Source: Nemopilema nomurai
Lineage: Eukaryota > Cnidaria > Scyphozoa > Rhizostomeae > Rhizostomatidae
Direction of reading: 5' to 3'
Assembly: GCA_003864495.1 (NCBI GenBank)
Contig: ML133442.1
Location: 1,491,731-1,555,730, forward strand
DNA: 64,000 nucleotides
Notes under the pieces: model-generated
Database searches by the model: none
Told to the model about the DNA's origin: nothing
The model's input: the letters and a program-made list of their open reading frames with translations, nothing else
Made by a program: the position numbers and the translations under genes
Part shown: positions 1-10,905 of the stretch, in pieces
Position numbering within the stretch: the stretch's first letter is position 1
How the letters are laid out: the number at the start of each line of letters is the position of its first letter

Positions 1-1368
1 AATTCTAAAATTAGCAAATACTATATCCAAAGCCATTCATTCTTTCATAGCACCCAATAAAGATAATCGTTTACTTGAGTTTTCTTAGTCCTTTCCATAT
101 AGTGTTTCACTAGAAAAATTGCTGTAAATAAATGGCCTCTTTTCGTTGAGTAAGCCAATGAACCTTTTGCATCTGTTTGCAATTCCAGCATATGTTTTCC
201 TGCTAAGTCTAATGAGACTGCAGCTATACTGGAAAAATTAAAACATTAATTAATAAAATCAAACTTACTTTATCACTGTGTCAATTGGGGGGTTCTTTTC
301 TCTTGATAACAGCTTCCTTTAAAAAAAAGTGTGAAATTTACACATCAACTATGTCAATTTTGCTTGGGCAGAAATAACTTCTTAGCTAGCATGCAAAGAA
401 AACAAAGACTGTAAATTGTTCAAAAATAATTCCAGTCTTTATGAAGTGGGAATCTGCAACAGGTAGCTTAATTAACAATCAAAATATCCCAAGGAAAACA
501 TGTGAAATAGCTCACTTTAGAAGCTCAAAAATAACATGTGATCCCTATTTATGGCGTAAATAAGACTTAACGCAATCAGTAGGACACAAAGGCTTTTAAT
601 GTTTTCAATGGTGAGTTGCTCAGAGAGAAACTTTCTATTCTTGAGGTCGTGGTAGTGCATATCTCCACTCTGTTATTGCAATAGACAGAAAAAATGTGCG
701 AAAGGGGTCAAGTTCAATTATATAAAAAATATGCATTGTACCTTACAGATTGCACAGCTGTAAACAAGTCTGTGTTAGAAGGAAGCTTTGATGACAATAT
801 CTGGATTGAACAAAGTTTAAAAAATTTAATCATTGCAAACATTAGCATAATTTCAAAGGCAAAATATACTTTGCAGAAGAGCATAAGACTTTATTTGTAT
901 ATCATTCTCAGAAAATCTGGATAACTAGGTAAAGAATATGTCAAATTACCCTGTATTAAACAAAAGGAAACTATTTTTCATCTGGTCAAACTTTTTAGTC
1001 CAGGAAAGCATAATTCAATCAAATTGGAGACATACCTCTACAACTTTCTGTAGTGGTAAAACAGTTGTAGACCCTTTGTTCTATGGAAAAAATGAGGTTA
1101 AGGTCTAGAACACAGCAATTCCAAACCTTATCATTTTAACACGGAAGATGAAAATTATTGTATGAAACATTGAAGGCACATTTAAGCCCAATCTCAATGC
1201 TTCCTGAAATTTATCTACAATTATGGATTATGGGTATATTTTGGATTTCTTTGCCAGAGTTTTTTGGGATTTATACACACGATAAAATTGATTAAACAGT
1301 TTTTTAAAATACTCAAGAATGCCTCTAGGCTGAGACGATTAATTAAACTAACATGTACTGGAGCCTAC
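1..1368. other. Left-edge sequence, probably importin-alpha intron 3
   Basis: No importin armadillo exon could be recognised here on the minus strand. A minus-strand reading frame at about 235-54 follows a good acceptor (TTTTTCCAG) and stays open for some 60 codons (it contains DLAGKHMLELQTDAKG) before a stop, but it resembles no importin segment and I could not name it. The rest is AT-rich with no supported feature. Confidence 0.4.
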
Positions 1369-1999
1369 CTGTCTATTTGATTCTTTTAGTGGACTGAGGG
1401 ATTCTTCCTCGTTTGGAATTACATTTCTTTTTTTCAAAACTTGCTCATCTTTCTTTGCCTGAAAATGAATGGTAATTAGGTATAATGAAATGCAGGGATG
1501 AATCGACTGTGAACGTTAATGTCTCTAGAAATATATTCTGAAATTGGAGAATATCCCGGCATGAAGGGATATTCTAGCCTGCAGCCTTAAGATCAAATTG
1601 GCAATACTACCAGGAATAATCGTTTCATCTTCGAATTAGGCTTTCATTAAGCAATTTTGGCACGAAAATAGGCCACTTTTCTGACATACCTTTCGAATTT
1701 GAACAGTTACATCTGTCCTTCGTCTTCGTAGTTCCTGAAAAGATTGTCGAGACGTTAGATTTAAAATGCAAGGCTCCAAAATATAAGCTGTGAACATTGG
1801 CTGGGTCATAAATATGCACAGTCGTGCCGTGAAAAACTGTCATGGAAATGCAGAGATACGAAGACGGATGTCTGAAATAACCGTTAGGTTTGGAAGACCA
1901 ATTAAGATTCTTCCTAATGCAACTTACATCTAAATCCTTCCCTTTATTCTTGAAACTCCTTATTCTCCCTCCATCAACTCCAGTATCAAAAGCTGGCAT
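1369..1999 (-). CDS. KPNA4: Importin subunit alpha (KPNA3/KPNA4-like), 5' part only
   Basis: Importin alpha is the cytosolic adaptor that binds nuclear localisation signals and couples cargo to importin beta. Three minus-strand exons join in phase 0: 1999-1928 (ATG; contains RIRSFKNKGKDLD, then donor GTAAGT), 1734-1690 (ELRRRRTDVTVQIRK, donor GTATGT) and 1458-1369 (begins AKKDEQVLKKRNV, ends LKESNRQ, donor GTAGGC). Together they give 69 residues forming the importin-beta-binding (IBB) domain, with its basic clusters RRRR and KKR. The RIRSFKNKGKD and RRRR-x-DVTV-x-x-RK pattern is that of the KPNA3/KPNA4 subfamily rather than KPNA1 or KPNA2. The armadillo repeats are missing; they should lie further left, most likely outside the window. 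The gene is divergent from SPAG17, with about 1.9 kb between the two start codons. The family call is strong; the paralogue (KPNA3 or KPNA4) is not resolved. Confidence 0.88.
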
Positions 2000-3877
2000 T
2001 TTTGTATTCGCAAATTGAAGATGTTAGTCTAGACGTCAGGCTTGCAGCAGTCGAATGACGGTTGTGTGAAAAGCAACAGCCTAGGCTGATGCCATGCACG
2101 CTTTGTGTTTCAAATGTAGCGCCTCTACAATCTGATTGGCTCGTTGAAATCGAGACCAATCAGATTCGTTTCATAAACTGAAAACAGGAAGTAAACCAAC
2201 TGGCAGAAGAGAAAGTCCGTTGGTAGTGCCACAAAGAGATTTTGTGCAATCACGTGCTTTGAAACGAAATGAACACGAAGTCGAGCCCCGGGGGGCTTTA
2301 TTTTATTCAGCCTAAGGAGGGGGCTTATTAAAACTCAAAGTGAAAATAATTCGGTACTGCCTTGTGTCCATCGCGAAGGCTGCTAGAGACATTGAAGCAC
2401 GATTGAGGAAAAAAGGCATGATTCTTACGCATTTTAAATTGGAAGCTTAACATCTTTGGCTAACGATGGGGGGGGGGGGGGGGGGGCTCAATAGAGAAGA
2501 CGCTTAAAAGATAGGAGGGCTCTCAAAAAGAGGGGATCTTTATATTTCTCAGCCAAATTCATGAATCAATTTGAAAAACAGAGAAATGTCCATTCTGCAT
2601 TCGAGCGAATCCTAGATTCATTTCAATGTGGCGCACATCAATTTAGACCTGAGTTTATTTTAGAATTTATTTTCGGTTTCAATGTATCAGCGAAACTCTG
2701 CTTGTGTCATTCCAGGCTTATAGTATTTGAACAATTCAATATCTGTAGGTACAATGCTGAAACCGACAGCAACAGTCATTTTTCGCGGGAAATCTTAAAC
2801 CTTAAATCGTTAAGGTGAAATGAAGAATTTTGAGCGTTATTAATTTCATCGAGCAGTATGGGACGATCACTGCCAGTTTTTTTATTTTGGACGTAAAATA
2901 ATACAGTTTTTAAAAATTGGTTTTATTGTATCTTGATACTGAGTAGACAAAGCAACTTAAAACGTATTGTGTCGAACGTGGTTTCTTGTGTTTCTTGTGT
3001 TTAGAATTCGGTCACCGTTTTATTGATTTGATATCACACAATTTTTGCACCCAACTTTACAAGAAACTTTTTAAATCCAAATTGATCCGAATATATCCAC
3101 GACTTCGTAAAAGTAAACTATAATTGAGAGAAAAGTCTGATTTAAGCGCAAAGGCGGTAGGACAAAATCTATGAAGTAATGACTAAACCTAAATATGATC
3201 ATGCATCGTTAAGCCACCAAGTGTAAAGCCACCCAAAGCGCCCCTACCCGATGCAGACTATGGCAAACAGGGGCACAATTAGCATCATCCCTGTAAGTAG
3301 CATGTTTAGCTGCCCTACTACTCATGTGTCTTTGCAGGCATGTGGTCAAAAGTATCAGTATGAAAAATTCAGCAGTATCGATTCAACAGTTATCGCAACA
3401 GTATCAAAAATTTCTAAAACAGACATTATTGATATCATTATTCTTAATTTTTTTAAAGCTCTTATTTTGATTGAATCTCTATCAAAGTTTGAACAAAGTA
3501 TTTATTTACATGTTTTCTAATATCACGGGAATCTTCACCGGCGTAAGGAACCTGCATAAGAAATTTATGGAACTTAGATCTAAGGAATCTTTGCTCCAGA
3601 ATATTAAAATGCTTGGTCCCGAGCAGACCGATAAAAGTAGAGGTTTTAATGCTTCGGGACACGTTTCTTGGAATTTCAGCTTTCTCTCAATTAAATTTTT
3701 CGGCCAGCTTTGAGATGTCTCTTTGTGCACGCCACCCACTCAGCGAGCCGTATTTTCATGACTGGTAGCATCAAGTATCTCGAGTAAGTTCCATAGCAAC
3801 AAACATGAAGCATAATCTCGATCAGGAAAATGGCTGACCACTGAGAGAGAAAGGTCCATTTTCCAGTACCATTAAGC
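2000..3877. other. Divergent intergenic region between importin alpha and SPAG17
   Basis: This region holds the 5' flanks of two divergent genes. It contains the CCAAT pair near 2150 and an uninterrupted run of 19 G at 2468-2486. The short ORFs here (for example 2561-2818 and 3251-3520) lack family resemblance and splice context and are not called. No TATA box could be placed with confidence. Confidence 0.6.
2129..2166. promoter_or_regulatory. Inverted pair of CCAAT boxes upstream of the importin gene
   Basis: AATCTGATTGGCTCG (2129-2143) and CGAGACCAATCAGATT (2151-2166) form a near-perfect inverted repeat around a 7-base spacer, with one extra base in the right arm. Each arm holds a CCAAT box (CTGATTGG / CCAATCAG), the NF-Y consensus. 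The pair lies 130-167 bp upstream of the importin ATG, a usual distance for a CCAAT element of a TATA-less promoter. The symmetry would also let it serve the divergent SPAG17 side, although that start codon is 1.7 kb away. The sequence is observed; the function is inferred. Confidence 0.5.
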
Positions 3878-6800
3878 ATGGCGAAATCTAAACGAAAAAG
3901 TGGTTCTTCCACTGATGTTTCGAGGTGGGAAACAGAGCTTGCACAAGCTAGTTTCAGCGAGGTAAAATTTCATTATGATTCTGAAACCTCTTGATCTTGG
4001 TTTTTCTCTTCCCTCTATCTCTACAAACTTCAAAAAAAACTTTCTGACATTTGATGGGGTTAAGCATTGGAACTCCTTGCCAATTGAACTGAAGAATATC
4101 CGCAACAAAAATGCCTTCAAAAAGATGATGAAACTATACCTTTTACAGAACTCCTAAGCCATAAGAATTCGTTCTACTTTTTTAAACATATCTCTAACCA
4201 GTGAAATTTACCAGCCTACCGCCTGTATACATATATATATATTTTTTTCTATACTCTTACATCCTTAATTTTTTACCCTTACTGTTATAGACTACTTCAA
4301 ACTGAAATGGAAATTATAATCTTGAGTTTAAATACGTCACTGGGACATATGACTCGATAGCTCCTGGCGAGTTTTTCTCATGTGTCCTTCAGCATAACAA
4401 ACTACTTTATCTGATGTAATAAATTAATTAAATTTTTGAAAATGCTAACTTTTGTATTCTAAATTTTAATTCTTGGTATATTGTAATTCACATTTGTTTT
4501 TGCTGATAAAGATTTTGAGTTTGAGTTTGAGTCTACGAAATTTTTCTATTCCGTGGTGGGGCAAATTTTGAACCGAATGCAGCTTTTGAAGTGATAAAAA
4601 TTATGCAGTGAAAAAACTATATTTGCTTTGAATTTAAACGTTACCTGCTCCATTGGCTATTCTTTGGTAGCAACTGAACGGGTTAACAGAACAAGGTGGG
4701 CTGTTCATTTTGCCCATCTTCATTTGGTATGAGAAAGCCTTGTTTTACCCTATATTTCATTAATAAATTCATCGTTCTATGCGCCTGAGTGCAAAAATAT
4801 TTTCCAAAGTTTGTTCGAATTAGCTTGCATCTAGAGAATTTTGGAATCTGAGTTTTGTGTCCTTAAAGCTTGTAAAATAAACTAAAATTTTTCTGTTATG
4901 TGAAGGTCAATATTAAATACATCCTAAAATCTAAAATTTAGGCTCCTTTTCCAAGAATGCTACACATCCTTGAACTTTCATTTGCCATGCTGGTCAGTCG
5001 TTGCAATCAACTAATTTTACAATAGGGGGACCACCTCCTTTCATAACCCAGGAGACCTCCCCCTTTTAAGGAATCCCCTTCATTTCTATCTTGTTTCTAT
5101 GTTATGTATTATTGTACTAATTTCATGTGCCAATGTATTAGTGTTCTGCATGTTGTCTAATTCCTGCAGTGAAGTTGTTTGTAAGAGTAGCTTTTATTAA
5201 TATATTGTATGTAGTTTAGAACATTAAAGATTGAACATAATTTAGCATTTTGAAGAAAATTATATTTTTCCAATATGCCTACCCTTCTTCTAGGATATTT
5301 CTTAGATGCCCTAATTATTCCATATTCTTGTTTGAAATTTAATAAGATGATAAAACTGCAGGCTGTTGATTAGCAAAATGCTGTTTTAATTACTTCTTTT
5401 TTCTACTAACTTTTGACACCTTTTGTTTTCTGTCAATTGGGCAAATGATCTGTAGCTGGTTTTATTGTAAAGCCTTTTCATTCCAGCTTTTCTGGTGAAT
5501 ATACACAAGTTAGTTATTTACTTTTGATTTTGCAGGGTGATTGGAAGAGTGTAGTTGTATTTGCAGTACCAAACCAAATTGATGATGTACAGCACTGTAC
5601 TGCCTTGTCAGAGAGCATTGCCACTGGACTTCGGAAGCGATTCAGTGTTATTGAATATGATGCTCTGTTGAAAGAGGTTTCCCAATATTTCTTTTACCCT
5701 CCTACAGTGTCATAGTATGGCTAATAGATATGATTCCTAAAGCCAACATTCAAATTTGAGTGTTTAAGAATATTTTTATAATTATTGATGCTATAAGAAT
5801 TGCCATATTTTCTGAAAATGGTTTTAACTTACACTATTACGCATACATAAATATTGCAGATTTTGTGCTTTAAATAGCTGATTCAAGTGGGTAAAAATGT
5901 TGTGTTAGTGTGTATTTCAGAAAGTTTCTTGAAACTATGCTTTTAAATTTAAAGGTTAAAGATCTTGCACATGGAAAAGTGGGCAAAGTGAAAATGTCAA
6001 AGCCACCTCCATTCTTTGAAGTTATTGATTCAATAAAGGTTCTTGTTGAACAAGGAGAGGATGTGCCTCCAACACTTCTAGCTAAGCTCATCAAATTCAA
6101 ATTGCTGATGATAAAGCAGAAAGATCTTGAAAGAAAGGAGGATGAGAAAAAGGTTACTTATGATTTTATGCCGAAAGTTGTGTCTTCATCTTTTCAAGTA
6201 TCTCTTTATTTCTTACTTTTCTCAAAATTGCCCTAACATTACTGTATGTTATGTCATCAGCTCTATGGCTTTCAAAGTAATTCATTTTGTAGTATAAGTG
6301 ATGTAGATTGATAACATAATATTCCAAAGAAAATATACTTGCTGAAACAATATTCTGTCACTTCACTATTTACTATATTATCAAATTGGGGTGTAGATGT
6401 AGATGTGTATTTTAGATACACATAGTAGTAAATTGAAAGAAACTAGCTCAATCAGTGCACTGGTTTTGACCCTTTTATTCAAGATCTTCCTCTGAAAGCA
6501 TGGCACATGATTAATTTCTTCTCTTGAAGGCTGCTGAGGCTGCAGCCAAACAAGCAAAGCTAGACGAACGGAGTCGCTCTAACGCCGGCAGCTCGCCAGG
6601 AAAGCGATCAAAATCACAGTCGCCTGGCAGAAAGAAAGGAAAGCGAGATGATGCCCCGCAGTCCCCAAAGAAGGACACTAAGCTGAAAAGGCGTGGTGAA
6701 CTTGAAGACACATTTAAAACTGTTGGTAAGTTTTGTCAGTAGATTTCTTACATCAATGTCGATAAAATAAAAATTTTTAAGAAGAGTAATGGTAATTCAT

Positions 6801-9800
6801 TCGGGTATTATGTAGGGGAAAAGATCAGTAGCCACCACTTCTGATATCGATCTGTTCTCCTTTGGACGTGCTAACACGCGTGGTATTGGATGTGCTAACA
6901 TTTTCTATTTATGACCGGCCTTTAGAAATCGAAATAGTTGTGGATATTACAAAGCTGTTTAGATCTCTTTTTCAACAATGTTTGCAACTAAAGTTGGCTT
7001 ATTTGATTGGATTGTTTTTAGGCAGCTTCTTTTCACACTATCGTTTCTCTATGATCAACCCGTCTCTATGACAACAGAGTTTTTTGACAGATGACGAGCC
7101 AGATGGCACTGACGACCCTAGTCATTATGTCATCATTACTTCAATCTACGAGCCGCGCGTCTTCCAGCAGCTGATTGACATAGGCGTCAATATCGACGCA
7201 GTTGTGAGGGTGACGTCACAAACCTATTGGCCTAAGGATGAGCAGAAAGTCGATGAAGCAGATCAGGTGTGTGCCAATCTTCACCCAGAGTTTCTCCTTT
7301 TTTCTCCAATATTTCATTAATGGATTCATTGTTCTATGCACCTACGTTTCTGGGTTTTGAGACAAAGCATTTCAAGGAACAGATCATATTTTTGCTACTT
7401 TGTTTTGAACTTATTTTGTGATTTATTCTGATAGTATCTGCTTCTTTCTGATTTCGCACTCACACCTAATACAATGTTTACATAGGCGCCGACTTTTATT
7501 TTTCCCAGGGGGGGCTCAAAATTTAAATTTAAAAAAATTAAAAAAAGTTAAAAGGTAGTGATATTACCTGTCGCTTTAATAACGTAATACAACATATGTA
7601 GTATGTATAATAACAAAACAAAACATTTTAATAAAGCAGATATAACATCATGGTCTACAGTATCATCAGTTCAATTCTTTGATTGATTTAAAACGAAGTT
7701 CCCAGGGGGGGCTGAGCCCCCCATAGCAATTCCCAGGGGGGGCTCGAGCCCCCAAGCCCCCACGTAGTCGGCGCCTATGAATGTTTATGCTTACTTCCTT
7801 TTGGTAGCTAAACTAAGCTCACTGTATCTCTTATTTAAATAATTCGAAAATTATGGCCATGTTTTCATACATTTCAGCCCCATTTTGTTGTCAAGTAAGG
7901 TTTTGTCACTTGTCAGAGTTTTGCGGCATTTTTGTTTAATCGATGCAATGAAAGAATCTTATTTGACGAGACAGGAAGCAGCTGAGGAAGAAAACAATGA
8001 AGTAAGCAAAGAAAACGACGAAGAAGCGAGAAAGGCCGAGGAGAAGTTAAAAGAGAAAATTCAGATGTTCTGGAGGGATAGTGAAATGTTAATACAAGAG
8101 TCGCAGTCCGGTACGAAAATCAAAGATATTGCCAAGCTGTCTGTTTTAGTCAAAGACAATATTGTACCGGAAGGAGATGTGAATGAGTTTGAACAAGACA
8201 AAAAGGTGAGTGTGCAAAGTCTTTTTCGATGCCAGTTACATGCACTGGGATAGAGAGCGAACTTGAACTCTCTATGTTGGCTAATTAGGGGCACTTTAGT
8301 TTTGCTTTCACATAGAGATTAATTTTGTTATCAAGCTAACCTTTACATCTTTAAAATTTTTTACTGGTTACTGGTTACGAAAATCGCGTTTTTCATTTAA
8401 AAAGTGAGCATTTTAGCGGTTCTCTGATATAAATCGTGGTATGGTTTCATGATGCCTAGAATCAGTTCATTGACATTTTTTTGTCCATTAAAGACTGAAT
8501 ACGGAACGAAGTTATTTGATCTTGCCGCCGATACATGTTACGACCTGTTGGATTCGAGAAAAAGATACAAGCGATACATCGACAATTTGAAAATGACGCA
8601 TATTCCCTTGCTGAGAGAATCCATTCGAACTGTGCCTCTGACGTCATCAGTTGCTTCTGCGGGTAGGCAGCACTACATTTGTACCCTCTTTAGGAATAGA
8701 GAAAGAAACCAACTTAAAGTAAACCAGTTTTTTGATTCTTCTTAAACTCAACAAAGTTTGGCAGTATTCTATCACTTTGATACCAAATCAATTGCTTTAT
8801 TTAATTTGCCCGCTATTTTACTGATTACTTCTAATGGCCTATTTTGGTAAAATAGTCCCTCCAGCTGCTGCGCGTATTTTGAAATTTGAATATGTCCAAC
8901 ACCAACTACAAATTTTTTAAAAATTCCCCTTTCATGGAAGACCTTTCTATTCAAATATTTCATTTTGATTACTACTAGGTGGCCTAGACACGGCTACAGG
9001 GATGCGGCAAGCAAGTGCCAAGTCTGTAGACACGAGATACTACAACCATCTCATGGACCAGGTGCCAACGGAATCACAAAGTGTGCCACTGCTCCTTGAC
9101 TCTTTGCTGCGGCAAGTCGAAGCTACAGTCGACGAGAAAGACCCCATGGATGAGCCTCCAACTGAAAGAGAGGATCATTTGGATCACTTGCTTGGCCAGT
9201 ATATTGACTCAAAGTTAGAAGTTCTTGGACTGAAGAAGCCTCCTCCACAGGTAACGCATCTATGTTCTAGTGCTAACCATCAATAAGTGAAATTATTAAC
9301 GTATTAGTTTTAAGTGCACACTAATAAATTCTGATCTAAATTTACCACTGTATATTCCATGTAAAATCTTCAAAATTGTTTGGTGTGTGAGAATGTAATT
9401 ATATTACAGTATGTTATTACACTGCATTACATTAACTGAATTATCATGTGATTGTTGTAGACCGAGTCATCGGAGAACAATTCCACAAAGCCTCTCCTAA
9501 TTCACTATGGGGACGAAAGGATCCAACGCACACACCATTTAACGAAAATGCAAGATGTGTCTCCAAATGAAGCAGAGGATAATGTTTATAAGCTGCATCC
9601 GGTTGCAGCCATGGCTCACCAGTTCGCCAATGCTGACGAGAACAAGAGGCCCATCCTCACTCGAAAACAACAACTGGCTCATTGCTGCAATATGCTAGAC
9701 AACCAATCAAGTTTCGACAAAGCAATGGCTCTTTTGTCGCTGGAGGTGCTGCCCTTGAAGCGGGTTGACATTGATGGGGAGATATCTCATCCTTTTGATG

Positions 9801-10905
9801 ACGAGTCACAGGTGCACGTGGGGTGGGATGATCCTTACACGATCAAGGCTGCATTTCAAGGTATTATCACCATCATTATTTGTCACTCTTGTTATATCTC
9901 TTCTGTCTACTATTCATTTAGTTATTTTGTAGTTAGTTTGAAATAAAAGCTTAAATTTCTGGCATAAAGCATTTCATTTTGCTGTCGTTTTGTAGATGCA
10001 GAGGAAGTTACCAACTCTAATGATGACGGAATCACGTCTGAAACTAGGGACTTGAAGAGGCTGAGAGATTTGTCAGACTATCAATACTCAGAGCACTTTG
10101 ACTCCAAAATATTTCTACAAGTAAGTTAAAAATATATTTCATTGATTCGAAGTAATTTGTTTAGATTTTTCATATGAAGTTTAGGAGCAAAAATTTTATA
10201 CAGTACGTCAAGATGACTTTATTGTTTTGCAAAGTTTTGAAGTCTAAAATTTTGACTTTATCGCTTGCGTTTGTTCCAGGTTCTCGACAAAGCAATGGAT
10301 CTTAGGCCGTACATGGATTTGTATTACCACAATGGCTTGGCATCTCTTTTCTTGGTCCTGCACAATCCCAAAAGTGAGTTTTTGAAAAACTCCAACAGCT
10401 GGGAAACATGGTTGCATTCTAATGTTGGCTTCAGGAATTACCTTGAACACGTGTCTCTGGAAGTAGAAGATTGGCAGAAGGAAGAAGACGTCAAGGAAGA
10501 GATCCGGAACAGGCCTGTGACGCCCGATGCACCACCGCGGGAGCCTACGCCCGTGCCACTGAAGACCTGTAGCAGGTGCGTTACGAGTACTTTGACCTGA
10601 TATAATGTTGTTCCTATTACTGTTGTTCCTATTCTTGGGAGCATACCGAAAAGAAATTCAGTGTGGTGTCGCCATTTTTAGAATATGTATGCACGTTTGC
10701 TGTGGTAGTTGTTGTAAAGAGTTTTCTCTTTGCAGTAGCAAGTTAATAACTAGAGCTGAAATGCTGGAAATGAAGGAAGCTGAAGAAGATAAAAGCAAAA
10801 AGAAGAGCCGGAAATCGAGAGCCCAGAGTAGAAGCCCGGGAAAAAGACCGCCTTCGGAATCAAAGAAGGCGGGTTCACCTGACAAGCGAGAGAAGACGAG
10901 CTCTG
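3878..10905 (+). CDS. SPAG17: SPAG17 exons 1-12 (N-terminal third)
   Basis: Exons: 3878-3961, 5536-5676, 5955-6152, 6530-6725, 7091-7266, 7975-8205, 8494-8662, 8979-9250, 9461-9860, 9996-10120, 10280-10575, 10736-10905. They encode about residues 1-819. The start ATG begins MAKSKRKSGSSTDVSRWETE, with exon 1 ending SFSE before donor GTAAAA. The order of family landmarks is kept: the GDWKSVVVFAV start, the KLIKFKLLMIKQKDLERK helix, KRRGELEDTFKTVG, DDEPDGTDDPSHYVIITS, an EEE/KEK helix ending FWRDSEM, DSRKRYKRYIDNLKMTHIP and DTRYYNHLMDQV. Exons 4 and 12 are basic and serine-rich (SRSPGKRPPSESKK) and likely disordered. The HYVIITS exon lies just left of the MITE at 7481, which sits in intron 5 and leaves the splice sites intact. 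Confidence 0.9.

Noticed and set aside
3251..4120. Several short ORFs on both strands upstream of and across SPAG17 exon 1
   Set aside because: No family resemblance; those over 3872-4120 on the minus strand are shadows of exon 1 and of the LINE fragment.
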